Below the pieces are notes generated by a model. That model saw nothing but the letters and a program-made list of their open reading frames with translations, was not told where the DNA came from and did not search any database. The position numbers were made by a program, and so were the translations under genes. A DNA stretch of 64,000 nt, taken from contig NC_060258.1 of the NCBI RefSeq assembly GCF_921293095.1, positions 5,146,001-5,210,000 on the forward strand. The letters are read 5' to 3'. This document shows, piece by piece, positions 31,761 to 44,255 of the stretch. The first letter of the stretch is position 1. Each line of letters starts with the position of its first letter. This DNA is from Ischnura elegans (taxonomy: Eukaryota > Arthropoda > Insecta > Odonata > Coenagrionidae).

Positions 31761-33454
31761 TGTAAAAAAACTTAATATCGTTACGTAAGTTGCTTGGGTG
31801 ACTTTTATTTCAACCTTCTCCGGATTGGAGAAATCAACATGTCAGAGAGTTACTCCCATAAGTAATCGCAGCCTCCGAGGGAATTATGCTAAAACACCGT
31901 ACGCACCACATATTTAATCACTATCAAAACCATCTTCACAAATGTATAAATAACTATAGAAAATATCGGAATTCAGCGATAGAATTAATTTTCTTATCAG
32001 TACTTACAGCTTATTTAGTTTCTTTAATCTTCCTCTTAATATTTTGACGTGCAAAAATTATGAAACTTCCGTGTTCTCTATCTTTGGTCAAAACTAACAA
32101 CAAGCCATTACACTTTTTTCCATGGCAATGTTTATTGTGAAGTTAATGAGAGTTTTCTATTTTACTTATGCCATACGTACATACGTCAAAAATCCTACCT
32201 TTTCCTGGGTTTGTGAACATGATTGAGTATCCACATGCTGTTGGCCACCTTCCTTTGAAGATTTAAAATAGATTCAAGGTCACTCCTGTAAAATATATGG
32301 TAATCAAATAAGTACTGCGATAGCTGCATTCTTTATGATTCACTTATCAAAAATAAATTGGTAAAATCCCAATGCAGTCATTAAATCCAACCAACTGGTG
32401 TTAACACTTGTCATTCTAAGGAGAAAAAATGGTTCAGTGAAGTTCACGTCATGAAAAAAACTATCAAGTACAATTGTGGAATACTCAAGCAAAGCTGCAA
32501 GAACAGTAGTTAAAGTTAAGTAAATTGACAAAGGAAAAAACCTCATGGGTTGAGAATATTATATTTATGTACATATTTAATAGTTCACCAGCGAGCCACT
32601 ATCACAAAAAAAAACACAAAAAAATGACAGGAAAAAACCTTCAAACAGCAAAAATGTTTTTTTGGAGTTTTGGAAGTCAAAAAGTTCATTCCCATTGCAT
32701 AAGGAAAAACTTGTTGGGTAAGAGGGGAGCAAGGAATATGTTTGACAAGAGAAAGGGTAGATAGTGGGTGGGTTTATGAGGGGCGGAGTTAGCAACCCAA
32801 GGAAGGTATTGGCTTTCAGATGCCAAATGCAGGCCCATTCGAGGGTGTGGAGATTGAGGGCGGAGTCAGCGGGGGGAGAGAGGCAATAACTGATACTTTG
32901 AAACTTTCATTGAAGAGGGAGTCTTGAGACAAAGAATGTGTGGGGACTGGGAGAGATGACGGACAGCTGGAGGCGCGGTGATTATTTATTCTCACGTTAG
33001 GTGGTGCATTGGCCTAAATAGAAAGCGGGGCAGAAACTGCAATCAAGGAGGTAAATGATATTGGTGGAAATGCAGGTGGTGGAGGCATGGGGGTACCCAG
33101 AATCAGAACTGGGGGGAAGGGGCAAAACTAATTGTGGACGCTCAATTTGTAACTTTTTTGCACAGAGAAGGTTAATGAAACCAAAATATTAAGGAAATTA
33201 TGACAGCAATTTATTAGTTTTCATAACTATTTGCTTGAAATAATAATGATTTTTATTTTATTTCAATATATTATTATTAAATCTTTGTTCTTCTAAAGGA
33301 AAATTAGTTATAACTTTTGTTTTGAACTAATTTATTTTCGCTACTGGGGGGTCAGTTGCCTTTCCCCTGCTCCCCGCTGGATACGCCAACTGGTGGAGGG
33401 GAAAATCTTTTGGCTTTTAAGGGTAGGGCTGTAAGGGGGTGGCTTTTAACCTTT

Positions 33455-33565
33455 TCCCTACTGTACACGTATATATACGTGTGGACGTTTCCTGACCTGG
33501 GAGACGACGGGCGTATATATACGTGTGAGATTTTACCGGCCACGAGATCGAAAGCCGTATATATA
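33455..33565. repeat. Three copies of a CGTATATATACG palindrome
   Basis: CGTATATATACG lies near 33468, 33511 and 33554, each with CGTGT or CGTTT after it, about 43 bases apart. The surrounding segment 33340-33660 is GC-richer than its neighbours, and 33345-33400 resembles 8345-8395 (a run of G or C, then GCTGGRTACGCC). It is probably part of a MITE. Confidence 0.5.
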
Positions 33566-35214
33566 CGTTTTCTAGCTCCTCCCTTTAAGGACGGTCGTGG
33601 GTTTACAACGTCTTTGTCTCGGGACCCAACACTTCGGGTTTAGGATTAACCATCGGAATCCGGGAGCAGGTATCGGGATCCTTCGTCTTTTATAACCCCT
33701 CTCAGCGGTACGGGACAGCGGTCATTCAATTGTTTAAACAGTCAGGTTTCGAAATAAATATTTGTTCATTTCTCAAGAAATATACACTAAGAATTGAATT
33801 ATTTGTCTTTTGAGCAGCGTTTACAATTTTTATGCGAAATTCTACGACAAATTTTAACTTATATCTCGAGTTATGTATAAACATCAACATGGAAACTGTT
33901 GCTGCGTTAAATGCGTTAATAATGGCCTTAGAACTTCATTTAAAATTTGACAATGCTCAGATAAAAATGAGGAATTCAATTCAAAGTCTGTGATTTACGT
34001 GCAAGCAGCATATTATTCATTTGCTAAATACATATAAGCAATACATAAGTTGACCGCGAACCAATGCAGCAGGTATGGCCGTAAACCCGGAAAGGAGGGA
34101 GCACAACTACTCTCGGAGTCCAAGATAATGCGAAGTCCCAGCGTGGAGGGGTCGACAAAGGTTCAGCGAGACCCTTCTTAACGAATGCCCTCCAAAAATG
34201 CTCCGTACCACGAGAAAGAAGAGTCTCTTGGGGCTCAGTACAGCAGTCATGCTAAGACGAAAACTCCGCCGTCTCGAAAGGGTTAAGTTTAGGGAGGAAA
34301 AAGGTAGGGGGTGAAGAGAATACATTATAGGTTTTGCATCTGGGACGGTTACAATTTCAGTGTGAGATGATGGTGGCGACTGAATGGGATTTTGAAGAGA
34401 GGGAATGGCTTTGAAAATGTTGCTTAGATTTAATGGTATCTTATAGGTGATTCGTGGAGTTGAAGGGAAAATGTGGGAGGTTGTTTAGTGGTTAGGGAGA
34501 ATGGGGAACAAGTCCTTCGGGATACCCTATAGGGCATGAGCGCCAGAAAAGTAGGTTATGAGAAGAGATGGGTAGCAATTTTTATCCGCGCCGGGTTTGT
34601 TAGAAATTCAGGGATTTTTAATTTTATCATTTTAAAATTTTCTTGGAATACCCGCTGCCAAGAACGGAATTGTGTAGTTTGGAGAGGAACTTCTGATGGT
34701 CGTGGGGTTTTTTGCAAATCTTACCTCCAAGGATGGAGTGAGAAAAAAGGATTAAGCACTTGGTATATGGTAGATAGCAGCTTTTGTAGTGGAGGTGTTG
34801 CTAATTGCTAGTAGCTTTGATGTGAACCAGTCTTGAATAGGGAATTCCACTGAAAATGGATGATTATGCGATACTTAAAATATCATTCACGCTGAAAGGT
34901 ACAGTGAAAGCAGTTCATCTCTAGTCTGCGTATTATTCGTAATATTCCTCTTTGAAAATTCTGTAGCAATCTTGAGCTCCAAACGACTCGTCGCCATGTT
35001 GGCTGAGCGTGACGTCAGAACATTTTCTTCTAGTAAACAATGCGTTTCCGCTGTGCCAGTAGACTATTTGTCCCAGTGTTAGGAAAAGCTATGTATTTCT
35101 CAGTGCAATTTATTTTTTCATAGAATTTTTTGTTGATTTCGTTATCAGTTACGAAATATTTATCCCGAATAATTGACAGGTTTAAAGAATGTATGCATAG
35201 CACAGGTGGTAGGA

Positions 35215-35575
35215 AAATAATAGCATACCGACAAAAATGTCGACGCATGGGTTTTAAAGGGTGCCTAGTAATTTGCATTGTCCAAATACCCGTATTATTC
35301 ACTAATCGACCTCTAATATTTGTTCGGAGATCAAAGGTCATAGAGTAAAACGTCGGGCCATCATGACAACCAACGTGTATAACCTCAGGTTTAAATGGGT
35401 TCCCAAGTCAGTTTTGCAGTTTACTGATCCATATTGTTGATTTTTGGACCTCCTAGAGTCATAATGTAGTCAAAGGTCATAGAGTTAAACGTCAGGCCAT
35501 TATGACTACGGCGTGTAGAACCATAGGTTTTAAAGGGTGCCCAAGTCAGTTTGACAGTCTGACCAGTGGGACAGC
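35215..35575 (+). repeat. 139-bp tandem repeat, about 2.6 units
   Basis: CAAAGGTCATAGAG recurs at 35332 and 35471, and the GGTTTTAAAGGGTGCC block at about 35249, 35388 and 35527, so the period is 139. It lies in the large intron about 200 bases beyond the donor of the exon at 35857-35777. Confidence 0.8.
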
Positions 35576-35776
35576 CCTTATATCCCACTGAATGACAGAT
35601 TCATACCAATAAACCACATGTATTAAAACAATTTAGCCAGTTATCTTTTCAGACCGAATACATGCTCACAAACTAACTCCGAGTAAAGCCAAGACGAGGG
35701 AATTATTTAATGGAAATATGACGGTGATTGATTTTAGTTTAGTTTCCAAAGAAGCTTTGAAAAAGCGTGTACTAAC

Positions 35777-35857
35777 CTCGTTGTTCTCACGAACACCAGC
35801 AATTTCTGAACGATTTCTCGGACCTGATTCGTGAGGGAAGGGCTTTCCGCCGAGATC
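35777..35857 (-). CDS. Unrecognised protein, exon (fifth visible)
   Basis: The acceptor is TTTAATTCTCTCAG and the donor is GTTAGT. It has 26 codons including SLTNQVREIVQKLLVFVRTT, a likely amphipathic helix. The next intron is about 10.4 kb and is the largest in the visible gene. It contains the palindrome-rich transposon at 26694-30002 and the 139-bp tandem repeat just beside this exon. Confidence 0.72.
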
Positions 35858-36545
35858 CTGAGAGAATTAAAAAATACACAGTTACTTAATATTTGTCCTT
35901 CATTAAACGCGAGAGAGACAAAATGAAAGAAAGGAATGAATCGTAATCTATTTTCGATCTTAACCATAATTCTCAAGTAATTCCAGATTTCAAACTACCT
36001 TAATTCTGAAGACTTGAGTCACGACATCTTCCCACTCATCCTAACTGTACAAATACAGCTCCTGGTTACAACAGTTTCACCAAGAACTTGGAAACGACCA
36101 AACGGTTGAAAACCTCGTACCAAAATAAATAAATTGACGGGAAAAGTACTATTTCTTCCTTTCATTAAATGAGGATGTCATTCCATTAATCATTGCCTGA
36201 CTCAGTTATTTTAGTTATGATTTAATATTACTTATTCTTTGTTCATTATGGAAATGCTATGACTTTTTCTCGTTACTTTTTATTTTATGTAGTTAATTTG
36301 TTTTCCTCCTTTGTGTATTTTTACATCATGCCTTATGTAACTACGGTTGCCTTATGTCAAATCTATTTTTGTCACCTCTTCCGTAAAAAAACTAATTGTA
36401 ATAAAATCGTAACAAAATGATTATCATCTACAGACTTCAGGTCTACCATCACGTGATTAATTTTCAAACTTAGCCACTATTGACTTCATAATGTGTGTAC
36501 GACATACATCGAATTATAGTCTGCCAAGGAGCAATGCACACTCAC

Positions 36546-36611
36546 CACATGGTCAGTGTTGCTCGCTGGAGTTGAGAGAGCGTCACATACAATAGGGTGC
36601 GCAGATGATTG
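36546..36611 (-). CDS. Unrecognised protein, exon (fourth visible)
   Basis: A short 66-base exon with acceptor TTGCCTTTTCAG and donor GTGAGT. It encodes NHLRTLLYVTLSQLQRATLT plus Met, with a Ser formed across the upstream junction and a Trp across the downstream one. It is helix-like and hydrophobic on one face, but too short to be a membrane segment on its own. Confidence 0.7.
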
Positions 36612-37214
36612 CTGAAAAGGCAAAAGGAACATCAAACAAATTAATATGAGATGATGATAATATTTCCTCGGGATATTTACATGAACGGATTTAGCACGGC
36701 ACTGTAATGCCGAGGACTATAACTTCACATCGCTTAATACAGGGTAATATACTCTTTACTTTAAATAAAAAACCACTAGAAACTTGAAAGAATGCTAATA
36801 ATTGAAGACTATATAAGAAAATGTTATATTTATTACTACAGAACTACATTTTATAGCTTTCATTTTTAAAGAACGTGCTTTTGATTTATTTAAGGTTGGA
36901 TGGTTAATAATATTATGTACAGGGATGTAATGAAATTTATCGCAAATATTTTTTATAATAAATATTATGATACTTTTTGTATTTTCATAATTCCCTGATT
37001 GGATCATAATTTTTTTCAATCCCCGAAAATGGTAATTTCATAAATATTGACGGTACAAGTACGCGGTACGTATTGTTTGTTAAATATTGATTGAAAAAGA
37101 TTGTCTGTGCAAATTACCCAGATTCATTTCTGCGATAAGATTGCTGAAGTGGGATATGCATAACGAAAAATTACATCTGATATTTCAAATGTAACATTTA
37201 GAATACCAACCTAC

Positions 37215-37298
37215 CTTTCTAAAGGTGACATTTCGTTCCACTGCATCTTCAAGGATTTCACTTTCTCCACGGGAATCATATCATTATCCGTAGCAGTT
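37215..37298 (-). CDS. Unrecognised protein, exon (third visible)
   Basis: The acceptor is TTTCATCTCAG and the donor is GTAGGT. After one base that completes Arg come 27 codons, including MIPVEKVKSLKMQWNEMSP. There is no stop in this frame, while the other frames do not connect to the neighbouring exons. The intron between this exon and 39732 is 2.4 kb and contains the pogo-like relic at 37446-38580. Confidence 0.72.
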
Positions 37299-37445
37299 CT
37301 GAGATGAAAAAAGGAGAGGACATTATTTTCAACAACAATACTGACTTCCACGCGGAAGACCACTGAGTTTAACCAAGATTTTCGCTCTATTTCACAAGAA
37401 TATTTGAAATAACGCGAAGAAAACTAATATCAAGGGAAGTTAAGG

Positions 37446-38580
37446 TACCGTAAAGTGGGGTTAAGTGGACGAAAGGAGTTAAAGTGGACCAGTTAAATAG
37501 TTATATGCCTATACTATCGATAGTAATTTCACATTACCGTGAAATTGCGTAAAGATGCATTTGAGCAGCCACTGGATTGTGGTGTAAATGAGTTGTATAC
37601 ATCATGAGTTGTATCGTGATATGTGCTATGTTTAATTCAAAATAGTAGTTAATATGAAACACCGTATTTCACCTAATTGAAGAATATGTGAAAAATTCAT
37701 GCAATATCTTATTATCTGAGAGGTTTCATCACCTGCCAATTGAATGAATCGATTACATACACTTTACACTTTACCTAAGTAAGGTTATTTCGACTCTTTT
37801 TTCATGTTGCATCAACTTCAGTTACCAAAAAATTCACCTGAAAATAGAAATGTTTGTTTATGTAGGGTAAATTGGATCACCATGGTTCGTAAATGTGTGA
37901 AGGAGACCGGACCATCGATGTGTCACAAGTAGACAGAGAAAGACTTGAAATGTGCATTGCAACAGGTTAAAAGTGGCTGAATGCCAATTGGGAAAGCTTC
38001 AGAGATGTCCGGTGTTCTTCGGATAACAATTCGTCGTACTGTGGAAAGTTTAAATCCTCTGAAACTTAGAAGACAAACCGCCCTCTCAGAAAAAGAATGG
38101 GGGTGGTTGAGTGGTGATTCTCCACAGAAAATCAACCCCTTTTTATTGATGGCTTGATTTTATGTAAAGACTAGGGCTGCTCTAGTGCATTGACTCATGT
38201 TTGTGATTGTGTCTACACAAGCATACCTGGGAAAAGACGTTGCGAAAAAAACGTTTAAAAACAATAGGTAGAGTCAGGAATGGATGTCTCTCATATTCTT
38301 CTTCTTCTACTTTAGTCAGTCTAAAATCTCTGCAAGATTTCGAGCGAATATAAAAAGCAGAGCCCTGGTGATGTTTGTACCATTAACAATTACTTAAAAA
38401 AACTGGATCCCTCAAATATGTTCCGCCTAAAATTATGTAACACAAACAGTGTTTTCTTAAGTGCCACATGCATAAAAACTTTTTTTAATCATATATTTGT
38501 GGTTCACTTTGTCTTGTTACGATTAAAAACAGGCAACGAGTAGGACAAATGGACCACTTTACTCCAAAGTTTGGGGTACA
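37446..38580 (+). mobile_element. pogo-like (Tc1/mariner group) relic
   Basis: The left end has CCGTAAAGTGGGGTTAAGTG and GAC. The right end inverted has CCCCAAACTTTGGAGTAAAGTGG. Both border on TA. Inside, the plus strand at 37925-38125 encodes TEKDLKCALQQVKSG, a stop, MPIGKASEMSGVLRITIRR and later RRQTALSEKEWGWLSG, a helix-turn-helix of the pipsqueak type as found at the N-terminus of pogo/Tigger transposases. The catalytic domain is gone. Confidence 0.62.
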
Positions 38581-39449
38581 GCTGATCACTTTTTTCAATT
38601 AAAAAATAATACAAATTGCAGGAAAGTTGGCACACTCCCATGCACATTGAATCGATAAGATTTGGAATGCCAAAGGTGTGGTTAAATATTAAAAAGAACT
38701 TCTTTTTAAAAAATTGATTGCATTGGTATCCTTAATCCCACTCTAAGGTCTACGTGTCACCACCAGACGCCATTCAAACTTCGCAGTGTTTTGGAAAATG
38801 AGATTTAAAGAGATTAGTGTTTTCGTTGTCCGTGCAATGAGCATTTGTTTTTCTGATGGAATGATAAAGCAAAATTCCATACTGCTATTTATTCAGACAA
38901 CCTAGGCACACAAAACACATTGATGTTCTATTTAATATGCTGAGTACTTGGGTGTTTCAAAGCATAAAGTAATAGAATCCTCAATGGAAAACCTATCGAG
39001 TTTTTACTAAGAAAAATGAATTACTCTGTTGCTGAGTTTATGAGAAATGAATCTGTGGACCCTAAAATAGTTTATTATTTATGTATAGTTTTAACACATT
39101 ATGTAAATTTTCTGTGAACGATGTAAGTTAAGTTTGTACCTTTGAAACGGGTGTTGTAAATGTTTTATTAATGTAAAAATTTGATGGAATATATTACCGC
39201 TTATTCGGAATTCCTACTTTATGAGTAAAATTTTTCTGGACCATGAGTTAAGTACCGGCAAATAATATTTTTGACTATCACCATGTATCAGTTATATTTT
39301 TTATTTATCTGATGAAAAGAAGCATTGATATTAAGTAGTGATTTTTAGAGACAATAACCATTGAGAGTTTAAACAACACCTAATTAAGCAATTACGCATT
39401 CGAATTGCGAGTAGTCTTCTTTGTAACATTTCAACGTCTATGTATTCTA

Positions 39450-39660
39450 GTTAGGGGGAGCGTGTTAGCCATTTGGTTAGCGTACTTGGTTGATTATCAA
39501 GGGATTCAAGGTGAAACCTTCAAATGCCCTCAAAATGAAATCCTCCGACTATAGAAGCCCACGTTATAGGAAATGGCCCCCTGCCCAGATTGTGAGATAT
39601 TCACACGCTTGGGTAAGCTCAAGCCTCACCCACAGAACAAACCTTTAAGTCACATCACTG
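39450..39660 (+). mobile_element. Probable tRNA-derived SINE
   Basis: TTAGCCATTTGGTTAGCGTA resembles a pol III A box and, about 35 bases later, GGATTCAAGGTGAAACC a decayed B box, at tRNA-like spacing. A tRNA-unrelated body follows (CACGCTTGGGTAAGCTCAAG and on). No target duplication was identified. Confidence 0.42.
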
Positions 39661-39731
39661 AATGAGTGAGATACCCCAAACATATTTCTCATTCATTATG
39701 ATGCAAAGTATACATCATTTGAACGCCATAC

Positions 39732-39806
39732 CTTGGATTTTCGAAATCTTGTTCCAATATCTCCAGGACTTCAACTAAGGACTCGAATAATGGATTCTGG
39801 TTTTCA
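39732..39806 (-). CDS. Unrecognised protein, exon (second visible)
   Basis: The acceptor is CTTCTCACAG and the donor is GTATGG. The first base completes a Tyr codon with the previous exon, followed by 24 codons starting ENQNPLFESLVEVLEI. Leu, Val and acidic residues alternate in a way that suggests an amphipathic helix. The exon ends with two bases (AG) that the next exon turns into Arg. The intron before it is about 1.0 kb and contains no recognised element. Confidence 0.72.
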
Positions 39807-40842
39807 CTGTGAGAAGAGAGGTACATATATTATTCTTCTTCACGATTGATCATTCAAAATATAAATGCAATGAATTCAGTATGGTCTGGTGACAAATCGT
39901 TTTTTTAATTTGTCCATTGAGATAGTGTTTGAAACATTAAGTGAGCAAAATTCATCCTTTCTTATTCATTCCCTGACTATTGCGCTATTTTTGGCGAAAT
40001 CTCAAAGCTCGTAACCCTTTATAAGACAAACTAATCGACTCAGTATGATTCTTACTAATAATCAATAAAATGATAATGTTACCAAATAATAATCATTTTC
40101 CTTTTATTACCACGTAATGAATTAGCTTAAAAACCTGGTGTAAACACCCATTCTAAATATAGGCAGGTAATCAGTAAGGTGATGTGTTGTAGCCTGGGGA
40201 CACACAGACGGTTCCGCTAAGCTGCTCACGCTCCAAAAATGGGCACATGAGATAGAAAATAGCGTCGATAACTATATTTGTAGTCAGTTTGCATTTTTAA
40301 TTTGAACAAATGGTATCGCCTTCTTACATCAAATTTTACTTCTCTCGTGATAAGTCTCGTAATTTGGCAAAAGTGAAATTTTTTCATTGCTAGTCCAACA
40401 TTTGTTGGAACGCTTAAGAAATTAGTCGGCGATGCTGGCTCCGGAGATTCCAAGGAACGAGCGAGTGAACTAGTGTACATCTTTAAAAGGGTCTATTCAC
40501 ATTCAACCACACACAAAAATCGCAAGAAAATAAGCCTATAATGCACTAAAAGCGATGACAAAGTAAATGGACGAAATTGGTGAAGATCCTGTTGACATTA
40601 CGACTTGGGGGCTTCATTTAATTCCCTTTGCAAGCCCCTTGGCTTCTAAATTCCTCATCTAATTGTGTAAAAAAACATTAAAGTCACTCGGTTGTCTCCC
40701 AAAGTGTAAGACTTCCAGGGCGGAATCGTCATGTAAAATTATCGATAAATTTATGTTTAAAACCTGATGCTTTCTTGAGGATGGAACTGTCAAGAAAGTA
40801 GTTCCAAGCTACTAATAAAAACTATAATTTCGCTATACTCAC

Positions 40843-40920
40843 TATAAGGAGCGGTGCAGCTCTCGTTCTTGCTTCAGAATATCCTTGACCATGGACGGTG
40901 TAGAAATGGAGAAGTCCTGG
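40843..40920 (-). CDS. Unrecognised protein, first visible exon
   Basis: This is the most upstream exon I can place for the large minus-strand gene. The acceptor follows a pyrimidine tract ending in TTGCAG, and the donor is GTGAGT. It carries 25 whole codons (QDFSISTPSMVKDILKQERE and on), starts with one base that completes a codon and ends with two bases of the next. The peptide is charged and helix-prone. At least one earlier exon must exist, because the first base needs a two-base partner; I could not find it in the 22 kb to the right. Coding status rests on splice signals and on frame continuity with eight later exons, not on a known domain. Confidence 0.7.
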
Positions 40921-43029
40921 CTGCAACAGAAAGGCAAATTTGTTACCATGACTTCACGGAGCGGAACCTCCTTAGCTTCACATGTTACTAGCATCGGAAT
41001 CGCACAACAAAACTCCAAAACAGGGCAGCGACTAACGCATCAACTGAGGCAAATTACATGAGTTACAGTTTTTGGAGCCGTATTCGGCACCACTTTCCAC
41101 AAAACATTTGTCCCAGTGGTGGGTATTACAATCGGCATAAGCGTTTGCGTTCGTGAAAGGGTATTTGAAAAGTGGTATTTAACGAGTATTATACATGGAG
41201 AAAACAGCAAAAAATGGCCAAAATCGAAAAGTATTTTTTTTCGAGATTCCACCACCTAAAAAAATTTCCGATGCACTAGTCGAAAGGTTTTTAAAAATAC
41301 CACAGAAATCATTTTTTCCTCGTGGCTCTATTAAGCGTATTTAATGAAAACGCATTAAAAATTTCAAATCAACGCTATTTCTATTTTCCCGCTGAAAACT
41401 CTTGAAAATAATTGAACATTTGATCCATTAAATAAGCTTTCAAATGCCGTAAACTGCATTAAAAAATATACTTTCTACACCGAGATATCTTAATAATCCC
41501 TGGTGGATTCTAGCGGGCTGGAACTATAGGAGCATTAGTCCTGTTTGATCCCAAATCGCATGCCCTAAGTAGGAAAAAAATTTCCGAGGGGGTGGACTTT
41601 TCACCCTCTTATTCAGCTATGCCCACCAATGCCATAGTTTATTAAAATATATATTTAAAAATACTAAAAAGTATTATGTCAGTTCCTCTCTATCACCTGT
41701 ATGTAACGTCTGAAGCAATCTAATTCCTTATATTACCTTTTTAAAAATATGCTCTTTAACTGCAATGATGGGCGAATATGGTCAACTGCATCATGACTGG
41801 CTACCTCTGTGACGCTAGAAAGCGTTAGTTTCGGATTTTCGTCATCGCAAACTTTCCCTCAGTTCTAATATGTTCCGTAGAACGGCTTTTCAGGTATTGC
41901 TGGAGTGCCCAGAATCTCTTTCGAAGTTTTTCTCCTCCAGTTTTATTTTTAGCGAGTTGATTCCAAAAAACTTTGGCGTGGAAAAGTATTTTCGCCTCTT
42001 CCACTTCAATGGTAACTTCTTTAATGAGACTTAACAACCAGAAATAAACAAAACAACATTCAGCAGCCCTGAGGAACATCTCCGAGTTGGAGCTATACGT
42101 TAGCTGATGTACGTATATTAACCCGGTGGTTATTCCGGGAAAATTTTACCAATTCAAAAAGTGGTTTCAATATTGCACAAGCCTGAGTGTTCAGCTTCAT
42201 TAAGTTTTCAAGAGGATGTTAATGGAAAATATCCTCCTGAAGTCACATTGAAAAACTGGCAAGAGTCCCCTTTGCTCGTAGTTTTTGTCACATAAGGGTT
42301 AACATGGATGAAGGCAACGACTCACGTGCACTGGATATCCACACAGACGGATTCATTGGGCTGGAGCAGGGATTGACCCGGATTACTCATCTCCTCAACC
42401 ATCGCTATGCGCCAGTGTCAAACCGCTATGAGGGCCTGAAACAACAAGAGCGAGAGGAATTAAATAATGCGGATTCTATTCTCCAACACATTAAAAAGTA
42501 CGACAGGGTGTAAATACTTAGGAGTCACCAGACAGCAGGAATATGGAGAGGAAGTAGAAATGAATGCCAAATTATTTCTTGGGTATAATTTTTATTGGGC
42601 CCTTCAACATTTGCTGAAATGTAGGATGCTGCTAAAGAAAACTCTGCAAAACCAGTGGCAAAACTATGGGAGGAATACGTCCCCCGCAAGGCCTCAGAGA
42701 AATAAATATATGATTAAAACTGTTGTCTCTTTTTTACGTAAAACTACTGCAGCTGCTTAAAGTGAAATTTTGAGTTCCAAAATTATGGAAAATGTATTTT
42801 TAGGCAAGTCATTTTTCATTTTTTTCGGACTCCTGTTGCCTGGGGGGATCTTCCCCCATATCCCCCATCCCCCCACATCACATTCCTTTGTTAAGCCACT
42901 GTTCAAAAATATAAAACAGCCAGTAGTACTCTACTGCCAGCCAGTAGTACTACATATACTACAAATCGTATTTGAAAACCAAGTATTAAGAATCATCTAC
43001 GGTTTCATTAATGAAAAGGTTGTATGAAG
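40921..43029. other. No gene assigned
   Basis: Upstream (minus sense) of the first placed exon. Open frames at 41825-42079 (-) and 42304-42513 (+) look protein-like (for example RFWALQQYLKSR and GLEQGLTRITHLLNHRY) but match nothing I know and lack paired splice sites. The missing upstream exon could be here. Confidence 0.3.
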
Positions 43030-43330
43030 TATCAGGAGGAACAGAGAGCTTAGAGGACTGTTTAAAGATCTAGATATCATAGCTCAAAGAAAAAGTAGGA
43101 GGCTAAGATGGGCTGTTATTAGGGAAGATGGGAACTCAATTCTGAGGGAAGCAATAGCTGGAAAGGCCTGGGCTAAGATGGCAGGGACAAGTGTATAAGG
43201 ACACAGAAAAGGTTGAGAGCAGAGACCGCTCAGAAGGAAGAAAGAGAAAGATGTTGTTGGTGGGGCAAGAAGCCTGCCGAGGTTAAAGTGTCCATATATG
43301 TAAGGTAAGGTTAATTCTATTCTTCGACAA
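43030..43330 (+). mobile_element. LINE 3'-end fragment
   Basis: The plus strand encodes LEGLFKDLDIIAQRKSRRLR and WAVIREDGNSILREAIAGKA, like the C-terminal region of CR1/Jockey/RTE-type LINE proteins (Arg-Arg-Leu-Arg-Trp, then a charged stretch). A stop follows. It precedes rather than follows the RT piece at 43500, so the order is scrambled or two copies are involved. Confidence 0.45.
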
Positions 43331-43606
43331 TAAGGAGAGAGTTTGTGACAGCCAGACGCGCAAAAATAGTCGATGGGAACTCAAAATACATTCAAGAATA
43401 GCAAGATTCCTATACGCGTTCTTTTATTTGAAAAAAATGATTTGATTAAGTACACCAGGGAAAGTTGTAAATAAAACGGAAATCCTGTGGCCTATATGAT
43501 TGCGCTATATCTTGCATAAGACAATATTTGAGTGATCGCATGTGAAGAGTAGTACTAGACGGTGCAGTCTCAAATGAGGTTAGAGTCACTTCTGGCGACC
43601 GTCAGG

Positions 43607-43867
43607 CAGGGGTGCCGACTTACAAAAAATATTGGGGGGGCCCAAACCGGGGACCATGCCCCGGTAAATTTTATAAGTAGTGAATTTTAAGTTTTTTAAG
43701 CATTTTCGAAGAGTCATATGATCAACATTAGAACCCTGATCACTCGAATGTCGATATCTGGACACTCCGGGGAAAATCGACAAGTCTGACACATTTTTTC
43801 GTTATATCTGTAACGAATTTTTGGGGGGGCTTGAGCCCCCTCAGGCCCCATGGAGTCGGCGCCACTG
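43607..43867. mobile_element. hAT-type MITE with 8-bp target duplication
   Basis: The element starts CAGGGGTGCCGACT and its other end inverted is CAGTGGCGCCGACT. CCGTCAGG flanks it exactly on both sides (43599-43606 and 43868-43875). Removing it and one CCGTCAGG restores the LINE reading GDRQGNVIGP. Eight-base duplications and CAGGG ends are typical of hAT. Confidence 0.82.
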
Positions 43868-43944
43868 CCGTCAGGGTAATGTCATAGGCCCAATCCTATT
43901 TCTTCTCTGAATCAATGGCAATGGTGAAATAGTGCACATCAACA

Positions 43945-44255
43945 CTAGAACCGCGGAGGGGGTCAAATTGACCCCTTATGATTTTCAACGTGTATATTTC
44001 ACACTTTATTTTTTTTCACAAACCTGATATTTTCTGACTTTTAATTAATTGTAAAAAGGCGTATTCGTGCGCAATTCCGACGCTCTAGGACTATTTTTGT
44101 GGACACTAGACATCAATATACCTAGAACCGCGGTAGGGGTCATTTTGACCCCTGCTCTGTTGTCGTTCCCGAACTTTATATTTTCGCAGCAGAAATTCAC
44201 CGCAAGAGTAATTTTCCTTCTCTCCTTTCTTCTCTGAATCTCCTCTTTCTTCTCC
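43945..44255. mobile_element. piggyBac-like sequence within the LINE
   Basis: AACACTAGAACCGCGGAGGG and GGTCAAATTGACCCC at the left are repeated directly at 44121-44154 (CCTAGAACCGCGGTAGGG, GGTCATTTTGACCCC). ACACTAGAA next to a TTAA-like site resembles the left ends at 2955 and 56336. No proper right end is seen. A 48-base stretch of the LINE occurs on both sides (separate finding). Confidence 0.42.

Larger units (their letters stand above)
30191..35214. other. Intron, mostly unannotated
   Basis: It contains R3 (31560-31760) and the CGTATATATACG cluster. 32780-33130 is G-rich on the plus strand, and 34070-34330 has a small GC-richer block with open frames on both strands but no recognisable domain. 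Confidence 0.35.

Noticed and set aside
33356..33643. Plus-strand 95-codon open frame
   Set aside because: It runs through the CGTATATATACG repeats and MITE-like sequence; the frame follows from GC content.
34107..34325. Minus-strand 72-codon open frame
   Set aside because: No recognisable motif, no paired splice sites, and an equally open opposite strand.
42304..42513. Plus-strand 69-codon frame starting MDEGNDSRALD
   Set aside because: It looks protein-like but lacks a family match, splice partners or repeat support; left unassigned.
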